From: JAGVSR01 sp964458265 | Lineage (GTDB): Bacteria; Pseudomonadota; Alphaproteobacteria; Rhizobiales; Hyphomicrobiaceae | Direction of reading: 5' to 3' | Assembly: GCA_964458265.1 (NCBI GenBank) | Contig: CAYWIF010000019.1 | Coordinates: 1 to 62,770 of the forward strand | DNA: 62,770 nt | Part shown: positions 36,639 through 47,199 of the stretch, piece after piece | Numbering within the stretch: position 1 is the stretch's first letter | How the letters are laid out: every line of letters begins with the position of its first letter | The notes under the pieces: generated by a model | The model's database searches: none | Seen by the model: only the letters and a program-made list of their open reading frames with translations | What the model was told of the DNA's origin: nothing | Made by a program: the position numbers and the translations under genes

Positions 36639-37901
36639 TCAAACCGGCTTCAAGAGGACGTGCTTCTTCTTGCCGAGCGAGAGCTTGATGACCCCGTCGC
36701 CGGTCAGGTCTCGCGCGGAGAGCGTGGCCTTCTCGTCCGTGACGGTCGCGTCGTTGATCCTCAGGCCGCCGCCTTGAATTTGGCGGCGGGCTTCGCCGTT
36801 GGATTTCACAAGGCCGGCCGCCACGAACGCGGCCAGCACGCCGAGGCCGGAAGCGAGTTCGGATTGCGGAATCGCGACCGTCGGCAGGTCGGTGGCTAGC
36901 GCGCCCTCTTCGAATGTTTTGCGGGCGGTTTCGGCGGCGGCTTCGGCGGCCGGCCGGCCGTGGACGAGGGATGTCGCCTCGGTGGCCAGCACCTTCTTGG
37001 CTTCGTTGATTTCGGCGCCGCCCAATGCCGCAAGGCGCGCGACCTCGTCCATCGGCAGCAGCGTGAAGAGCTTCAGGAAGCGGGCGACGTCGGCGTCCTC
37101 TGTGTTGCGCCAGAACTGCCAGTAGTCGTAGGCGGGCAGTTGGGCTTCGTTCAGCCAGACGGCACCGCTGGCGGTCTTGCCCATCTTGGCGCCGGAAGCC
37201 GTGGTCAGGAGCGGGCAAGTCAGTGCATAGAGCTGATGCTTCAGTCCCATTCGGCGGCCGAGGTCGATGCCGGTGACGATATTGCCCCACTGGTCGGAGC
37301 CGCCCATTTGGGTGTTGCAGCCGTAGCGGCGCGCCAGTTCGACGAAATCGTAGGCCTGCAGCAGCATGTAATTGAATTCGATGAACGACAGTTCCTGCTC
37401 GCGGTCGAGGCGGAGCTTGGCCGAATCCATCGTCAACATCCGGTTGACGGAGAAGTGGCGGCCGACATCACGCAGAAACGCGATGTAATTGAGGGGTGCC
37501 AACCATTCGGCGTTGTCGAGCATCACGGCATCGAGGCCGCTGTCGCCAAATTTCAGGAATTTGGCGAAGACCTGCTTGATGCTGTCCTTATTGGCGTCGA
37601 TCTCCTCGATGGAGCGAAGCTGGCGGGTCTCGTCGCGGCCGGATGGATCGCCGATGCGCGTCGTGCCGCCGCCCATCAGGGTGAGGGGCTTGCCAGCGCC
37701 GGTGTGCTGCAACCAATGCAGCATCATGATCGACAGGAGATGGCCGATGTGGAGCGACGGGGCCGTGCAATCGTAGCCGACATAGGCAACGACCTTGCCT
37801 TCGGCGGCCAGTTTGTCGAGGCCTTCGAAATCGGACGTTTGATGGATAAAGCCGCGCTCGGTGAGTGTGGCCAGGAACTGGCTTTTTGCTTTGTCGGTCA
37901 T
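36639..37901 (-). CDS. tyrS: Tyrosyl-tRNA synthetase
   Basis: A 420-residue class I aminoacyl-tRNA synthetase that charges tRNA-Tyr. HIGH is present as SLHIGHLL (51-54) and the KMSKS loop as AKMGKTASG. The tyrosine-binding blocks YVGYDCTAPS, QAYDFVEL and GGSDQWGNI are intact. The C-terminal S4 RNA-binding domain (GEARRQIQGGGLRIND) is complete. The frame stays open far upstream of ATG 37901, but that part shows no homology. Divergence from anmK is a conserved arrangement. Confidence 0.97.
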   Translation of the reverse strand: MTDKAKSQFLATLTERGFIHQTSDFEGLDKLAAEGKVVAYVGYDCTAPSLHIGHLLSIMMLHWLQHTGAGKPLTLMGGGTTRIGDPSGRDETRQLRSIEEIDANKDSIKQVFAKFLKFGDSGLDAVMLDNAEWLAPLNYIAFLRDVGRHFSVNRMLTMDSAKLRLDREQELSFIEFNYMLLQAYDFVELARRYGCNTQMGGSDQWGNIVTGIDLGRRMGLKHQLYALTCPLLTTASGAKMGKTASGAVWLNEAQLPAYDYWQFWRNTEDADVARFLKLFTLLPMDEVARLAALGGAEINEAKKVLATEATSLVHGRPAAEAAAETARKTFEEGALATDLPTVAIPQSELASGLGVLAAFVAAGLVKSNGEARRQIQGGGLRINDATVTDEKATLSARDLTGDGVIKLSLGKKKHVLLKPV

Positions 37902-38021
37902 CTTCTTTCGGCCAAGTCTGTCCGGCAGGTTCGGCACCCTGTTGGGCTGGCGCCAGCGGTGCGGTAGGATTGCCGCAAATCGCCCGGCAAATTGCATGAC
38001 GGCGGGGTTGGGAGCAAGCCG

Positions 38022-39128
38022 ATGCGCGCGCTGGGCCTGATGAGCGGAACCTCGATGGACGGGATTTCGCTGGCGCTTCTCGAAACGGACGGCGAAAGCG
38101 TGGCCGAACGTGGCCCGGCGATGACGTTTCCCTACAACTCCGGCCAGCGTGCGGCGATCATCCGGGCGGCCGGCGAGGCGAGGGAGTTGACCGTCAGGAC
38201 CGATCGTCCCGGATCGATGGCGGCGACCGAGGAGATGCTGACGGGGCTGCACGCGGCGGCCATAGACGGATTCCTGAAACAGCACGGCGTGGCGCGGTCG
38301 CACATCGATGTCGTCGGCTTTCACGGCCAGACCGTGCTGCACAGACCGGACCAGGGTTTGACGGTTCAGCTCGGCGACGGGCGAAAGCTGGCGGAGTTGT
38401 CGGGTTTGACCGTGGTACACGACCTGCGCGGGCGCGATGTCGAAGCGGGCGGGCAGGGGGCGCCGCTTGTGCCGGCCTATCACCGGGCGCTGGTGGCGGG
38501 TCTCGCACAACGGCCTGTTGCGATCGTCAACATCGGCGGGGTGGCCAATGTCTCGTACATCGGTCGCGACGGATCCCTGATTGCGTTCGACACCGGACCC
38601 GGCAACGCGCTGATCGACGACTGGATGATGAAGCGGTTGGGCGTGGCGTACGACCGGGATGGCGCGACGGCCGCAAAGGGTAAGGTGGATGAGGCGGTCT
38701 TGCGATTTTGCCTGTCGCATTCTTTTTTTTCGCTGCCGCCGCCGAAGTCGCTCGACCGCAATGCGTTTATCTGGGACGTGGTCGAGTGGCTGCCGGTCGA
38801 GGATGGTGCGGCGACGCTGGCTGCCTTTACGGTGGCGGGGATTGCGAGAGCGCGCGAACATTTTCCCGAGGAGCCGGAACTGTGGATCGTGGCGGGCGGC
38901 GGACGCAAGAACCGCACGATCATGAGCGGGCTGGCCGGGATCGTGCAGAATGCCGTGGTGCCGGCCGAAGCGATCGGGCTCGATGGCGATGCCGTCGAAG
39001 CAGAGGCGTGGGGCTATCTGGCCGTACGGTCGCTCAAAGGATTGCCCATTACGTTTCCAGGAACGACAGGCGTCGCAGAACCGATGACCGGCGGCATCAT
39101 TTCGAAGCCGCCGCGAACCTTGGATTAG
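38022..39128 (+). CDS. anmK: Anhydro-N-acetylmuramic acid kinase
   Basis: AnmK phosphorylates and opens 1,6-anhydro-MurNAc released from recycled peptidoglycan, giving MurNAc-6-phosphate. The ASKHA ATPase motifs GLMSGTSMDGIS (5-16), GFHGQTVLHRP and NIGGVANVSYI are clear, as is FDTGPGNALID, which includes a substrate-binding Asp. The product is 368 residues from ATG 38022 with GGGAG upstream; an upstream ATG at 37992 has no site. The next recycling enzyme (MurQ) is not in the window. Confidence 0.95.
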   Translation: MRALGLMSGTSMDGISLALLETDGESVAERGPAMTFPYNSGQRAAIIRAAGEARELTVRTDRPGSMAATEEMLTGLHAAAIDGFLKQHGVARSHIDVVGFHGQTVLHRPDQGLTVQLGDGRKLAELSGLTVVHDLRGRDVEAGGQGAPLVPAYHRALVAGLAQRPVAIVNIGGVANVSYIGRDGSLIAFDTGPGNALIDDWMMKRLGVAYDRDGATAAKGKVDEAVLRFCLSHSFFSLPPPKSLDRNAFIWDVVEWLPVEDGAATLAAFTVAGIARAREHFPEEPELWIVAGGGRKNRTIMSGLAGIVQNAVVPAEAIGLDGDAVEAEAWGYLAVRSLKGLPITFPGTTGVAEPMTGGIISKPPRTLD

Positions 39129-39140
39129 GGGTAGGCACGC

Positions 39141-39407
39141 ATGGCGCTCTTTCGCTTCGTCGTTCCGCTGGGTTTCATCGTTTTCGGCGCCGTCGCCGTT
39201 TTCATGGGCGCTGTGGTCCTGATCGGTGGACTGAAAGCGGGAGAAATCGGCTGGACATCGGGTCCGGCTGACACGGCGCAAGAGACGCGCGTCCGGCGGG
39301 CTGACGACCCGGACGGGTTCTGGCGCGTGATGGCGTTTGGCGGGGCGCTGCCGCTGATGCTCGGGCTGGGCGCGGTGGTGGCCGGCAGGAGAATGCTGCG
39401 CGGATAG
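39141..39407 (+). CDS. Small two-helix membrane protein
   Basis: An 88-residue protein with two predicted membrane helices (about 5-30 and 65-82) joined by a charged loop containing RVRRADDPDGFWRV. GGGGTAGGCACGC precedes the ATG, 12 bases after the anmK stop, so co-transcription with anmK is likely. No family recognised; the DDPxxFW motif occurs in other small membrane proteins of unknown role. Confidence 0.6.
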   Translation: MALFRFVVPLGFIVFGAVAVFMGAVVLIGGLKAGEIGWTSGPADTAQETRVRRADDPDGFWRVMAFGGALPLMLGLGAVVAGRRMLRG

Positions 39408-39410
39408 CAA

Positions 39411-39435
39411 AAAGGCCCCAGTGGGTGGGGCCTTT
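39411..39435 (-). terminator. Bidirectional terminator
   Basis: A 10-bp stem (AAAGGCCCCA/TGGGGCCTTT) with a 5-nt loop sits between convergent genes. T-runs occur on both strands and are longer on the minus strand, downstream of the hydrolase gene. Confidence 0.8.
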
Positions 39436-39444
39436 CGCGGACGA

Positions 39445-40215
39445 TCATTCGTCGCTGTCGTCGCTGCCGCCGCCGGCGGCGGGCGCCGGTTCGTTGCGTT
39501 CGCGCTCGCGTTCCTTCTGGCGCTCCGCTTCACGCTCGCGTTCGCGGGCCTTCTTGGTCTCGTATTCCTCTTCCGCCAGCTTCAAGCGGCGATCGAGATA
39601 GCCGCCGACGACGGCCTGGAGGTCGTCGGTCTTGTTTTCGAAGAAGTGGTTCGCGCCGGGGACGACCTCGTGGTCGATCTTGATGCCGCGCTGGGTCTTG
39701 AGCTTGGTGGAGAGTTCGGCGACCGATGCCGTCGGGACGACACGGTCTTTGTCGCCGTTGATCATCAGGCCGGACGAGGGGCAGGGCGCGAGGAAGGAGA
39801 AGTCGTAGAGGTTCGACGGCGGCGCCACGCAGATGAAGCCGTCGATCTCAGGGCGGCGCATCAGGAGCTGCATGGCGATCCAGGTGCCGAACGACACGCC
39901 GGCGATCCAACAATATTTGGCATCAGGCTTGACGATCTGGAGCCAATCCAGCGCGCTGGCGGCATCCGCCAACTCGCCTGGACCGCCGTCCCAGAAGCCC
40001 TGGCTGCGGCCGACGCCCCGAAAATTAAAGCGCAGCACCGAGAAGCCGCGCTCCGCAAACGTGTAGTAGAGCGAATAGACGACCTGATTGTTCATCGTGC
40101 CGCCGAACTGCGGATGAGGATGAAGGATCAGGGCAATGGGGCTGTCGGGCTTCGGGTCGTGGTGATAGCGGGCCTCGATGCGGCCGGCCGGCCCATTCAT
40201 GATCAATTCGGGCAT
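39445..40215 (-). CDS. Alpha/beta hydrolase
   Basis: A 256-residue hydrolase of the dienelactone hydrolase/YqiA-like type. The oxyanion block LHPHPQFGG (31-39), FNFRGVGRSQG and the nucleophile Ser108 in AGVSFGTW are visible; the catalytic His is in GANHFFENK. Residues after about 215 form a highly charged tail (EREREAERQKERER) that may be a coiled coil or nucleic-acid-binding extension. The substrate is unknown. It is divergent from iscR, a neighbour relation also seen in other Hyphomicrobiales. Confidence 0.85.
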   Translation of the reverse strand: MPELIMNGPAGRIEARYHHDPKPDSPIALILHPHPQFGGTMNNQVVYSLYYTFAERGFSVLRFNFRGVGRSQGFWDGGPGELADAASALDWLQIVKPDAKYCWIAGVSFGTWIAMQLLMRRPEIDGFICVAPPSNLYDFSFLAPCPSSGLMINGDKDRVVPTASVAELSTKLKTQRGIKIDHEVVPGANHFFENKTDDLQAVVGGYLDRRLKLAEEEYETKKAREREREAERQKERERERNEPAPAAGGGSDDSDE

Positions 40216-40351
40216 CAGTCTTCAGGGCCTCGTTTTTTCGTTTCGGACGGCCGTTCGGCCGGGCTTGGCTGCTGCCTCGTCAAGAGAGGCGATGGTCTTC
40301 CGGGCGCTGACGGATTGCCTCACAGAGCCGTGTTGTCGCGTGTGCCGGACA

Positions 40352-40384
40352 ATACTTGACGTGGGGGCTCGGAATTTCCATAAA
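40352..40384 (+). promoter_or_regulatory. iscR/suf promoter with IscR type-1-like site
   Basis: TTGACG (40356-40361) and CATAAA (40379-40384) are separated by 17 bp and form a plausible sigma-70 promoter 171 bases before iscR. ATACTTGAC (40352-40360) fits the left half of the E. coli IscR type-1 consensus (ATASYYGAC) perfectly and overlaps the -35. At the expected 7-bp distance the right half CTCGGAATT matches only 5 of 9 positions. The remainder of the 339-base space between the hydrolase and iscR shows no gene. Confidence 0.5.
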
Positions 40385-40554
40385 CAGGTTAAGATTTAGA
40401 ACTCTTCGAAAGAGTGGTCCGGGCTCGCCGCAGTACGGCTGCCGGACGGGCGGTCCTCATAACACGAGTGAGGTGCCCGATTGCAAGTGCCGTGACGCCT
40501 GACCCTTGGGCGTCGTACCGGTGCTGGCTGGCCACCGTGTACGGAGGACGCGAC

Positions 40555-41016
40555 ATGGAACTGACGACGCGAGGACGCTATGCCGTGATGGCGATGGCCG
40601 ACTTGGCGCGTCACGAGGCGGGCGAACCGCTGGCGCTTGCGGCAATTGCAGAGCGGCAGAAATTGTCGCTCGCGTATCTTGAACAGTTGTTCGCGCGCTT
40701 GCGGCGGGCCGAAATCGTGGTGAGCGCGCGCGGCCGCAGCGGCGGCTATCGCCTCGGCCGCAAAGCGTCGGATATTTCCATCGCGGACATTCTGACCGCA
40801 GTCGAGGAAGAGACGCGCATGACGCGCTGCGCCGGCGATGGCGCGACCGGATGCCTTGGCGAAAAGCGCTGTATGACCCACGGGCTCTGGCAGGCGCTGG
40901 GTTTGCACATCGCGCAGTTTTTCGAATCTGTGTCGCTGCAGGACGTGATTGACGGCGGGCCGCGCATAGCGGGCGTGCCGGTCCCGGCCGATAGCGAAAG
41001 GTTGGCCGCGGAATGA
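40555..41016 (+). CDS. iscR: Fe-S cluster-sensing Rrf2 regulator IscR
   Basis: A 153-residue Rrf2-family repressor/activator. The winged helix-turn-helix spans MELTTRGRYAVMAMADLA to GGYRLGRK. The cluster ligands Cys92, Cys100, Cys106 and His109 match the IscR pattern (three Cys and one His), with the first Cys-Cys spacing two residues longer than in E. coli. This favours IscR over RirA or NsrR, though functional overlap with RirA is possible in this order. GGAGG at a spacing of 7 supports ATG 40555. Its stop overlaps the cysteine desulfurase start (ATGA). Confidence 0.9.
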   Translation: MELTTRGRYAVMAMADLARHEAGEPLALAAIAERQKLSLAYLEQLFARLRRAEIVVSARGRSGGYRLGRKASDISIADILTAVEEETRMTRCAGDGATGCLGEKRCMTHGLWQALGLHIAQFFESVSLQDVIDGGPRIAGVPVPADSERLAAE

Positions 41017-42146
41017 CGGCGACGCGCACATATCTCGATCACAACGCGACGGAACCGCTGCGCGTGGAGGCGCGTGCGGCGATGCTTGCGGCGATGGATC
41101 GTTTCGGCAACCCGTCGTCCGTGCATGCGGAAGGCCGGGCTGCGCGCGCTGTCGTCGAAGAAGCACGAGAACAGGTTGCCGCGCTCGTCAACGCGAAGCC
41201 TGGCGAGATCGTGTTTACGAGTGGCGCGACGGAAGCGAACGCCATGGCGATCGGCGGGCGGGCGTGGCATTCGCTGCTGTTCGGGACCGCGGAACACGTC
41301 GCAGTCCTGGCGCCCGCGCGGCGCACGACGGGGGCGCAGACCGAACTGCCGTGCGGTGCTAACGGTGTGCACGATATTGCGGGTGTAGAAGCCTGGGCTC
41401 TGGGCCTTCCTCAATCAGACGCGCCAGCCTTCGCGAGCCTCGCGCTGGCGAACGGCGAAACCGGCGTGCTGCAACCGGTCGCGGAACTTTCGGCGCTTCT
41501 GTCGCCGTTCAATGTCGTCACGCATTGCGATGCGGCTCAGGCGGCCGGGCGCGTGCCGATCGACTTTGCGGCGCTGGGGCTGTCTTTGATGTCGCTTTCG
41601 GCGCACAAGATGGGTGGGCCGAAGGGTGCCGGTGCTCTGGTTGTCCGGGACGGAACCGTGCTTGAGGCAATCTTCGCGGGAGGCGGCCAGGAACGCCGGC
41701 GCCGCGCGGGAACGGAGAACGTTTCCGGCATCGCAGGCTTCGGAGCGGCTGCTGCGGCGGCGCGGCGCGATGTTGAGAGAGCCGGTGAGATTCGTGTGCT
41801 TCGCGACAGTCTCGAAGCGGCGCTTCGGCAGAGGACGCCGGAGGCCGTCGTCATCGGTGAGGCGGCGGAGCGGCTGCCCAACACGACGCTGGTGGCGATG
41901 CCGGGCAAGCTCGCCGAGACGCTCGTGATCAAGCTCGACCTGATGGGCTTCGCCGTCAGTGCGGGCGCGGCCTGCGCGTCCGGCAAGGTCGGCGCGAGCC
42001 ATGTTCTGGAAGCCATGGGCGTTCCGCCGGAGGTTGTGCGCGGAGCGGTTCGGATCAGCTTGGGATACGGGACGACGGCGGAGGACGTAGAGACATTTGT
42101 TGCGGCCTGGACGGCTGCGACGCGACAGGCGGCACTGGCCGCCTGA
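41013..42146 (+). CDS. Cysteine desulfurase, NifS/IscS group
   Basis: A 377-residue group I cysteine desulfurase that takes sulfur from cysteine as enzyme persulfide. The PLP lysine is Lys199 in SLSAHKMGG. The catalytic Cys321 in the loop GAACASGK is in the long flexible-loop context of IscS/NifS rather than SufS. Asp173 in THCDAAQ stacks on PLP. It overlaps iscR by four bases and precedes sufB. Together with sufS it gives the locus two different desulfurases, a regular feature of alphaproteobacterial suf operons. Confidence 0.92.
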   Translation: MTATRTYLDHNATEPLRVEARAAMLAAMDRFGNPSSVHAEGRAARAVVEEAREQVAALVNAKPGEIVFTSGATEANAMAIGGRAWHSLLFGTAEHVAVLAPARRTTGAQTELPCGANGVHDIAGVEAWALGLPQSDAPAFASLALANGETGVLQPVAELSALLSPFNVVTHCDAAQAAGRVPIDFAALGLSLMSLSAHKMGGPKGAGALVVRDGTVLEAIFAGGGQERRRRAGTENVSGIAGFGAAAAAARRDVERAGEIRVLRDSLEAALRQRTPEAVVIGEAAERLPNTTLVAMPGKLAETLVIKLDLMGFAVSAGAACASGKVGASHVLEAMGVPPEVVRGAVRISLGYGTTAEDVETFVAAWTAATRQAALAA

Positions 42147-42206
42147 TAGGAATTCACTTGATGCTTACGGCGCACCACTTGAGGGCGTCCGGGAGAAGAG
42201 GACGAA

Positions 42207-43682
<1,476 letters not shown>

Positions 43683-43717
43683 CAATCAACGGGTGGGGAT
43701 GGCGCCGTTACGAGCGG

Positions 43718-43763
43718 CTGCCCCTCACCCAGACCCACTCTCCGTAAACGACGGAGAGTGGGA
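43718..43763 (+). repeat. Palindromic dispersed repeat, copy 4 (inside the suf operon)
   Basis: GGCTGCCCCTCACCCAGA leads into a perfect 12-bp stem (43735-43746 with 43752-43763) with an AAACG loop. The leader and stem belong to the family seen at 16741, 16845 and 17047. It lies between sufB and sufC, 30 bases before the sufC start. Confidence 0.8.
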
Positions 43764-43792
43764 AGAGACAACGGACTTTGGAGAGTGCGAGA

Positions 43793-44548
43793 ATGCTTGA
43801 GATCAAGAACCTGCATGTGAAGCTCGAGGACGAGGACAAGGTGATCCTCAAGGGACTGTCGCTGACGGTGCCCAAGGGCGAGGTGCATGCGATCATGGGC
43901 CCGAACGGTTCGGGCAAATCGACGCTCGCTTACGTGCTCGCCGGCCGCGACGGCTACGAGATCACGGATGGCGATATCCTCTGGAACGGCGAGAGCATCG
44001 TCGAGATGGAGCCGGACGAGCGCGCCGCCAAAGGCGTGTTCCTGGCGTTTCAGTATCCGATGGAAATACCCGGCGTGGCGGGGCTGACTTTCCTGCGCAC
44101 GGCGACGAACGCGGTGCGCAAGAAGCGCGATCAGGCGGAACTCTCGACGCCCGACTTCATGAAACTCGTGAAGGACAAGGCGGCCAAGCTCAAGATCGAC
44201 TACGAGATGCTGAAGCGGCCGGTCAACGTTGGATTTTCAGGCGGCGAGAAGAAGCGCTCGGAAATCCTACAGATGGCCATGCTTGAGCCGTCGCTGTGCG
44301 TGCTCGACGAGACGGATTCGGGTCTCGATATCGACGCGCTGAAGGTGGTGGCGGACGGCGTGAATGCGCTGCGCGGTCCCGAGCGGGCCATGGTCGTCAT
44401 CACGCACTATCAGCGGCTGCTCAATCATATCGTGCCCGACAAGGTGCATGTGCTGGCCGACGGGCGCATCCAGAAATCGGGCGGCAAGGAATTGGCGCTG
44501 GAACTGGAAAAGTCCGGTTATGCGGGCTTCACAGGCAAGGCGGCGTGA
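43793..44548 (+). CDS. sufC: Fe-S assembly ATPase SufC
   Basis: A 251-residue ABC-type ATPase that drives conformational change in SufBCD. Walker A GPNGSGKST (36-44), the signature FSGGEKKRSEI and Walker B CVLDETDSGLD are present, and YQRLLNHIVPD is the typical H-loop region (HYQRLL). It is soluble, with no membrane partner other than SufB/D. ATG 43793 has GGAGAG at a spacing of 7. It is transcribed with sufB, sufD and sufS. Confidence 0.97.
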   Translation: MLEIKNLHVKLEDEDKVILKGLSLTVPKGEVHAIMGPNGSGKSTLAYVLAGRDGYEITDGDILWNGESIVEMEPDERAAKGVFLAFQYPMEIPGVAGLTFLRTATNAVRKKRDQAELSTPDFMKLVKDKAAKLKIDYEMLKRPVNVGFSGGEKKRSEILQMAMLEPSLCVLDETDSGLDIDALKVVADGVNALRGPERAMVVITHYQRLLNHIVPDKVHVLADGRIQKSGGKELALELEKSGYAGFTGKAA

Positions 44549-44592
44549 GCATGGATGGGACAGAAACGGTTGCAGCAAAGGAAGGTCGTCAG

Positions 44593-45879
44593 ATGACCGT
44601 TCAGACGCTCAACACCAAGGCCGAGCAGGCGATCCTCCGATCGTTCGAGGACAACGCCGCGAAATTGCCGGGCGGAAAGCCGGTGGCCGCGTTGCGGCGG
44701 GCGGCGATCGGCGCGTTTGCGTCGAAGGGTCTGCCGAGCCGGCGGGTGGAGGAATTCAAGTACACGGATCTGAAGGCCAATGTGAAAGAAGCCCTGCCGC
44801 TGGCGACGGGCGGGGCGGTTGCGGGTGACGCGGCCAACCCAGCCGGCGCGCATTTCGGGACGGAATTCACGGCGGATGCCGTGGTGTTCGCCGGCGGGCG
44901 CGGTGTGCCGGCAAAGAGCGGCCAGCGGCACTTCCTGGCGGATGCAAATTTGCCCGCGTGGGCGGCAGCGGCGCTGGAGGATGTGGACCTCAAGGTGTCG
45001 GCCGATCTCCTGCTGAACACGGCGCTCTTCACGGACGGCGCGGTGATCGATGTGCCGGCCGGTGCGGCGGACGATGCACCTATCGTCATCGTGTCGTTGC
45101 CCGCAGAGGGCCGGATGACGGCGTTGCGGCACGTCATTCGCATCGGCAAGGGCGCGAAGGCGACGATCGTGGAGATCGAGCGCGCGGAGGACGGGGCCGG
45201 GGCGCGGCAGTCGAGCGGGCTAACGCAGATCACGATCGACGACGATGCCGTGGTCGAGCACATCAAGGTCGTGGAGGCGCGAAAGGGATCGCTGCACCTC
45301 AGCCATTGGCAGGCAAACCTCGGCGCGAACGTGACCTACAAGCCGTTCCAGCTGACGATTGGCGAGGGGCTCGTTCGCAATGGTCTTAATGTGCTGTTCA
45401 ACGGACAACATTCGACGCTCGACCATGGTGCTGCATCGATCATGCACGGAACCGGACATGCCGACAGCACGCTGGTGATCGATCACAAGGTGCCGCACTG
45501 CACGAGCCGCGAACTTTTCAAGACCGTGCTCGACGGGCAGGCCCGAGCCGTGTTCCAGGGCCGCGTCATCGTGCGGCCAGATGCGCAGAAGACCGACGGG
45601 AAGCAAATGGCGCAGGCGCTCATGCTGTCGCCGGACGCGGAGTTCGATTCCAAGCCGGAATTGGAAATCTATGCCGACGATGTCGTTTGCGGGCACGGTT
45701 CGACGGCGGCGGAGATCGATCCGGATATGATCTTCTATTGCATGTCGCGGGGCATTCCCGCCGCAGTTGCGAGGGTGCTGCTGATCGAAAGCTTCGTTGC
45801 CGAGGCGATCGAAAAGATCGAGCATGAAGGCTTGCGCGCGGCTCTCGGCGGAATCGCGCGCGACAGCCTCGCGGCATGA
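44593..45879 (+). CDS. sufD: Fe-S cluster assembly protein SufD
   Basis: A 428-residue SufB paralogue that pairs with SufB on SufC dimers and is needed for iron entry. The N-terminal helical part (LPSRRVEEFKYTDLKAN) and the C-terminal beta-helix with HKVPHCTSRELFKTVLDG and the terminal EIDPDMIFYCMSRGIP block are typical. ATG 44593 is preceded by AAGGAAGG at a spacing of 7. The in-frame ATG at 44551, two bases after the sufC stop, would add 14 residues and cannot be excluded. Confidence 0.95.
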   Translation: MTVQTLNTKAEQAILRSFEDNAAKLPGGKPVAALRRAAIGAFASKGLPSRRVEEFKYTDLKANVKEALPLATGGAVAGDAANPAGAHFGTEFTADAVVFAGGRGVPAKSGQRHFLADANLPAWAAAALEDVDLKVSADLLLNTALFTDGAVIDVPAGAADDAPIVIVSLPAEGRMTALRHVIRIGKGAKATIVEIERAEDGAGARQSSGLTQITIDDDAVVEHIKVVEARKGSLHLSHWQANLGANVTYKPFQLTIGEGLVRNGLNVLFNGQHSTLDHGAASIMHGTGHADSTLVIDHKVPHCTSRELFKTVLDGQARAVFQGRVIVRPDAQKTDGKQMAQALMLSPDAEFDSKPELEIYADDVVCGHGSTAAEIDPDMIFYCMSRGIPAAVARVLLIESFVAEAIEKIEHEGLRAALGGIARDSLAA

Positions 45880-45919
45880 TAGATTGGCGCTCATGAATCG
45901 GGGCGCGGTGGAGAAACGC

Positions 45920-47191
45920 ATGCCAAACGCGGCGCGGCAATTGCAGGGTGAGACGACCGGACGGGCCGGCGGCACGTTCGACGTGGCGCGGCTGAGGGCG
46001 GATTTTCCGATCCTTTTCCGCGAAGTGCACGGCAAGCCGCTCGTCTATCTCGACAATGGCGCCAGCGCGCAGAAGCCGAATGCCGTCATCGATGCGATGG
46101 ACCATGCGTATCGCTTCGAATACGCCAACGTGCATCGTGGACTGCACTATCTTTCCAACACGGCGACTGCGCGGATGGAGGACGCCCGCGAGATGGTCCG
46201 GCGGTTCTTCAACGCGCCGACGGTGGAAGAGATCGTGTTCACGAGGAATGCCACGGATGCGATCAATCTGGTAGCTTCGTCGTTCGGCGGGATGATGATC
46301 GGCGAGGGCGATGAGATCGTGCTGTCGATCATGGAGCACCACTCCAACATCGTGCCATGGCATTTCCATCGTGAACGGCGCGGGGCGGTGCTCAAGTGGG
46401 CGCCCGTGTCGGACAGTGGCGAATTTCTGCTCGACGAGTTCCAGCGGATGCTGGGTCCGAAGACGAAGATGGTTGCCATCACGCACATGTCGAACGTGCT
46501 CGGCACCGTGACGCCGATCAAGGACATCGTGCGGATCGCGCATCAGCGCAATATTCCGGTGTTGGTGGACGGCAGCCAGGCGGCGGTGCATCTCCCGGTC
46601 GACGTGCAGGACCTGGGTGTCGATTTCTACGTCGCGACCGGGCACAAGCTCTACGGGCCGTCGGGGATCGGCGTGCTTTATGCCAAGCGCCGGCACCTCG
46701 ATGCGATGCCGCCCTACCAGGGCGGCGGGGAAATGATCGAGAAGGTGGCCGTCGATGAGATCACTTACGCGCCGCCGCCACACAAGTTCGAGGCCGGCAC
46801 TCCCGCGATTGTCGAGACGGTGGGCCTTGGCGCGGCGCTCAACTACATGATGCAGACCGGTCGCGAGGCGATTGCGGCGCATGAAGCAGAAATTTCCGCC
46901 TACGCGCATGGGCGGTTCGCGGAATTTCCGTGGCTGAAAGTGTATGGCACAGCGCCGGGCAAGGGTGCGATCCTCTCATTCAACGTGGAGGGCCTGCATC
47001 CGCATGACGTTTCGACAATCGTCGACCGGTCGGGTGTGGCAATCCGGGCAGGCCATCATTGCGCCCAGCCGCTGATGGCGAGGCTCGGTGTGCCCGCGAC
47101 GTGCCGTGCGTCGTTTGCCATGTACAATACAAAGGCGGAGGTCGATCAGTTGATCGCAGCTTTGCAGAAGGCGCGCGAATTGTTTGCGTGA
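45920..47191 (+). CDS. sufS: Cysteine desulfurase SufS
   Basis: A 423-residue group II cysteine desulfurase. PLP Lys243 lies in ATGHKLYGPSG and the catalytic Cys381 in RAGHHCAQP, the short-loop context of SufS. VYLDNGASAQKP (42-53) and ANVHRGLHYLS (69-79) are family blocks. GGAG at a spacing of 6 supports ATG 45920; an earlier ATG at 45893 lacks a site. No SufE or SufU gene is visible in the window, so the activating sulfur acceptor must be elsewhere. Confidence 0.95.
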   Translation: MPNAARQLQGETTGRAGGTFDVARLRADFPILFREVHGKPLVYLDNGASAQKPNAVIDAMDHAYRFEYANVHRGLHYLSNTATARMEDAREMVRRFFNAPTVEEIVFTRNATDAINLVASSFGGMMIGEGDEIVLSIMEHHSNIVPWHFHRERRGAVLKWAPVSDSGEFLLDEFQRMLGPKTKMVAITHMSNVLGTVTPIKDIVRIAHQRNIPVLVDGSQAAVHLPVDVQDLGVDFYVATGHKLYGPSGIGVLYAKRRHLDAMPPYQGGGEMIEKVAVDEITYAPPPHKFEAGTPAIVETVGLGAALNYMMQTGREAIAAHEAEISAYAHGRFAEFPWLKVYGTAPGKGAILSFNVEGLHPHDVSTIVDRSGVAIRAGHHCAQPLMARLGVPATCRASFAMYNTKAEVDQLIAALQKARELFA

Positions 47192-47199
47192 AGCCGTGG

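Noticed and set aside
37902..39533. Long upstream extension of the tyrS frame across anmK
   Set aside because: TyrS similarity starts at ATG 37901. The extension is Arg-rich and antisense to the clearly conserved anmK.
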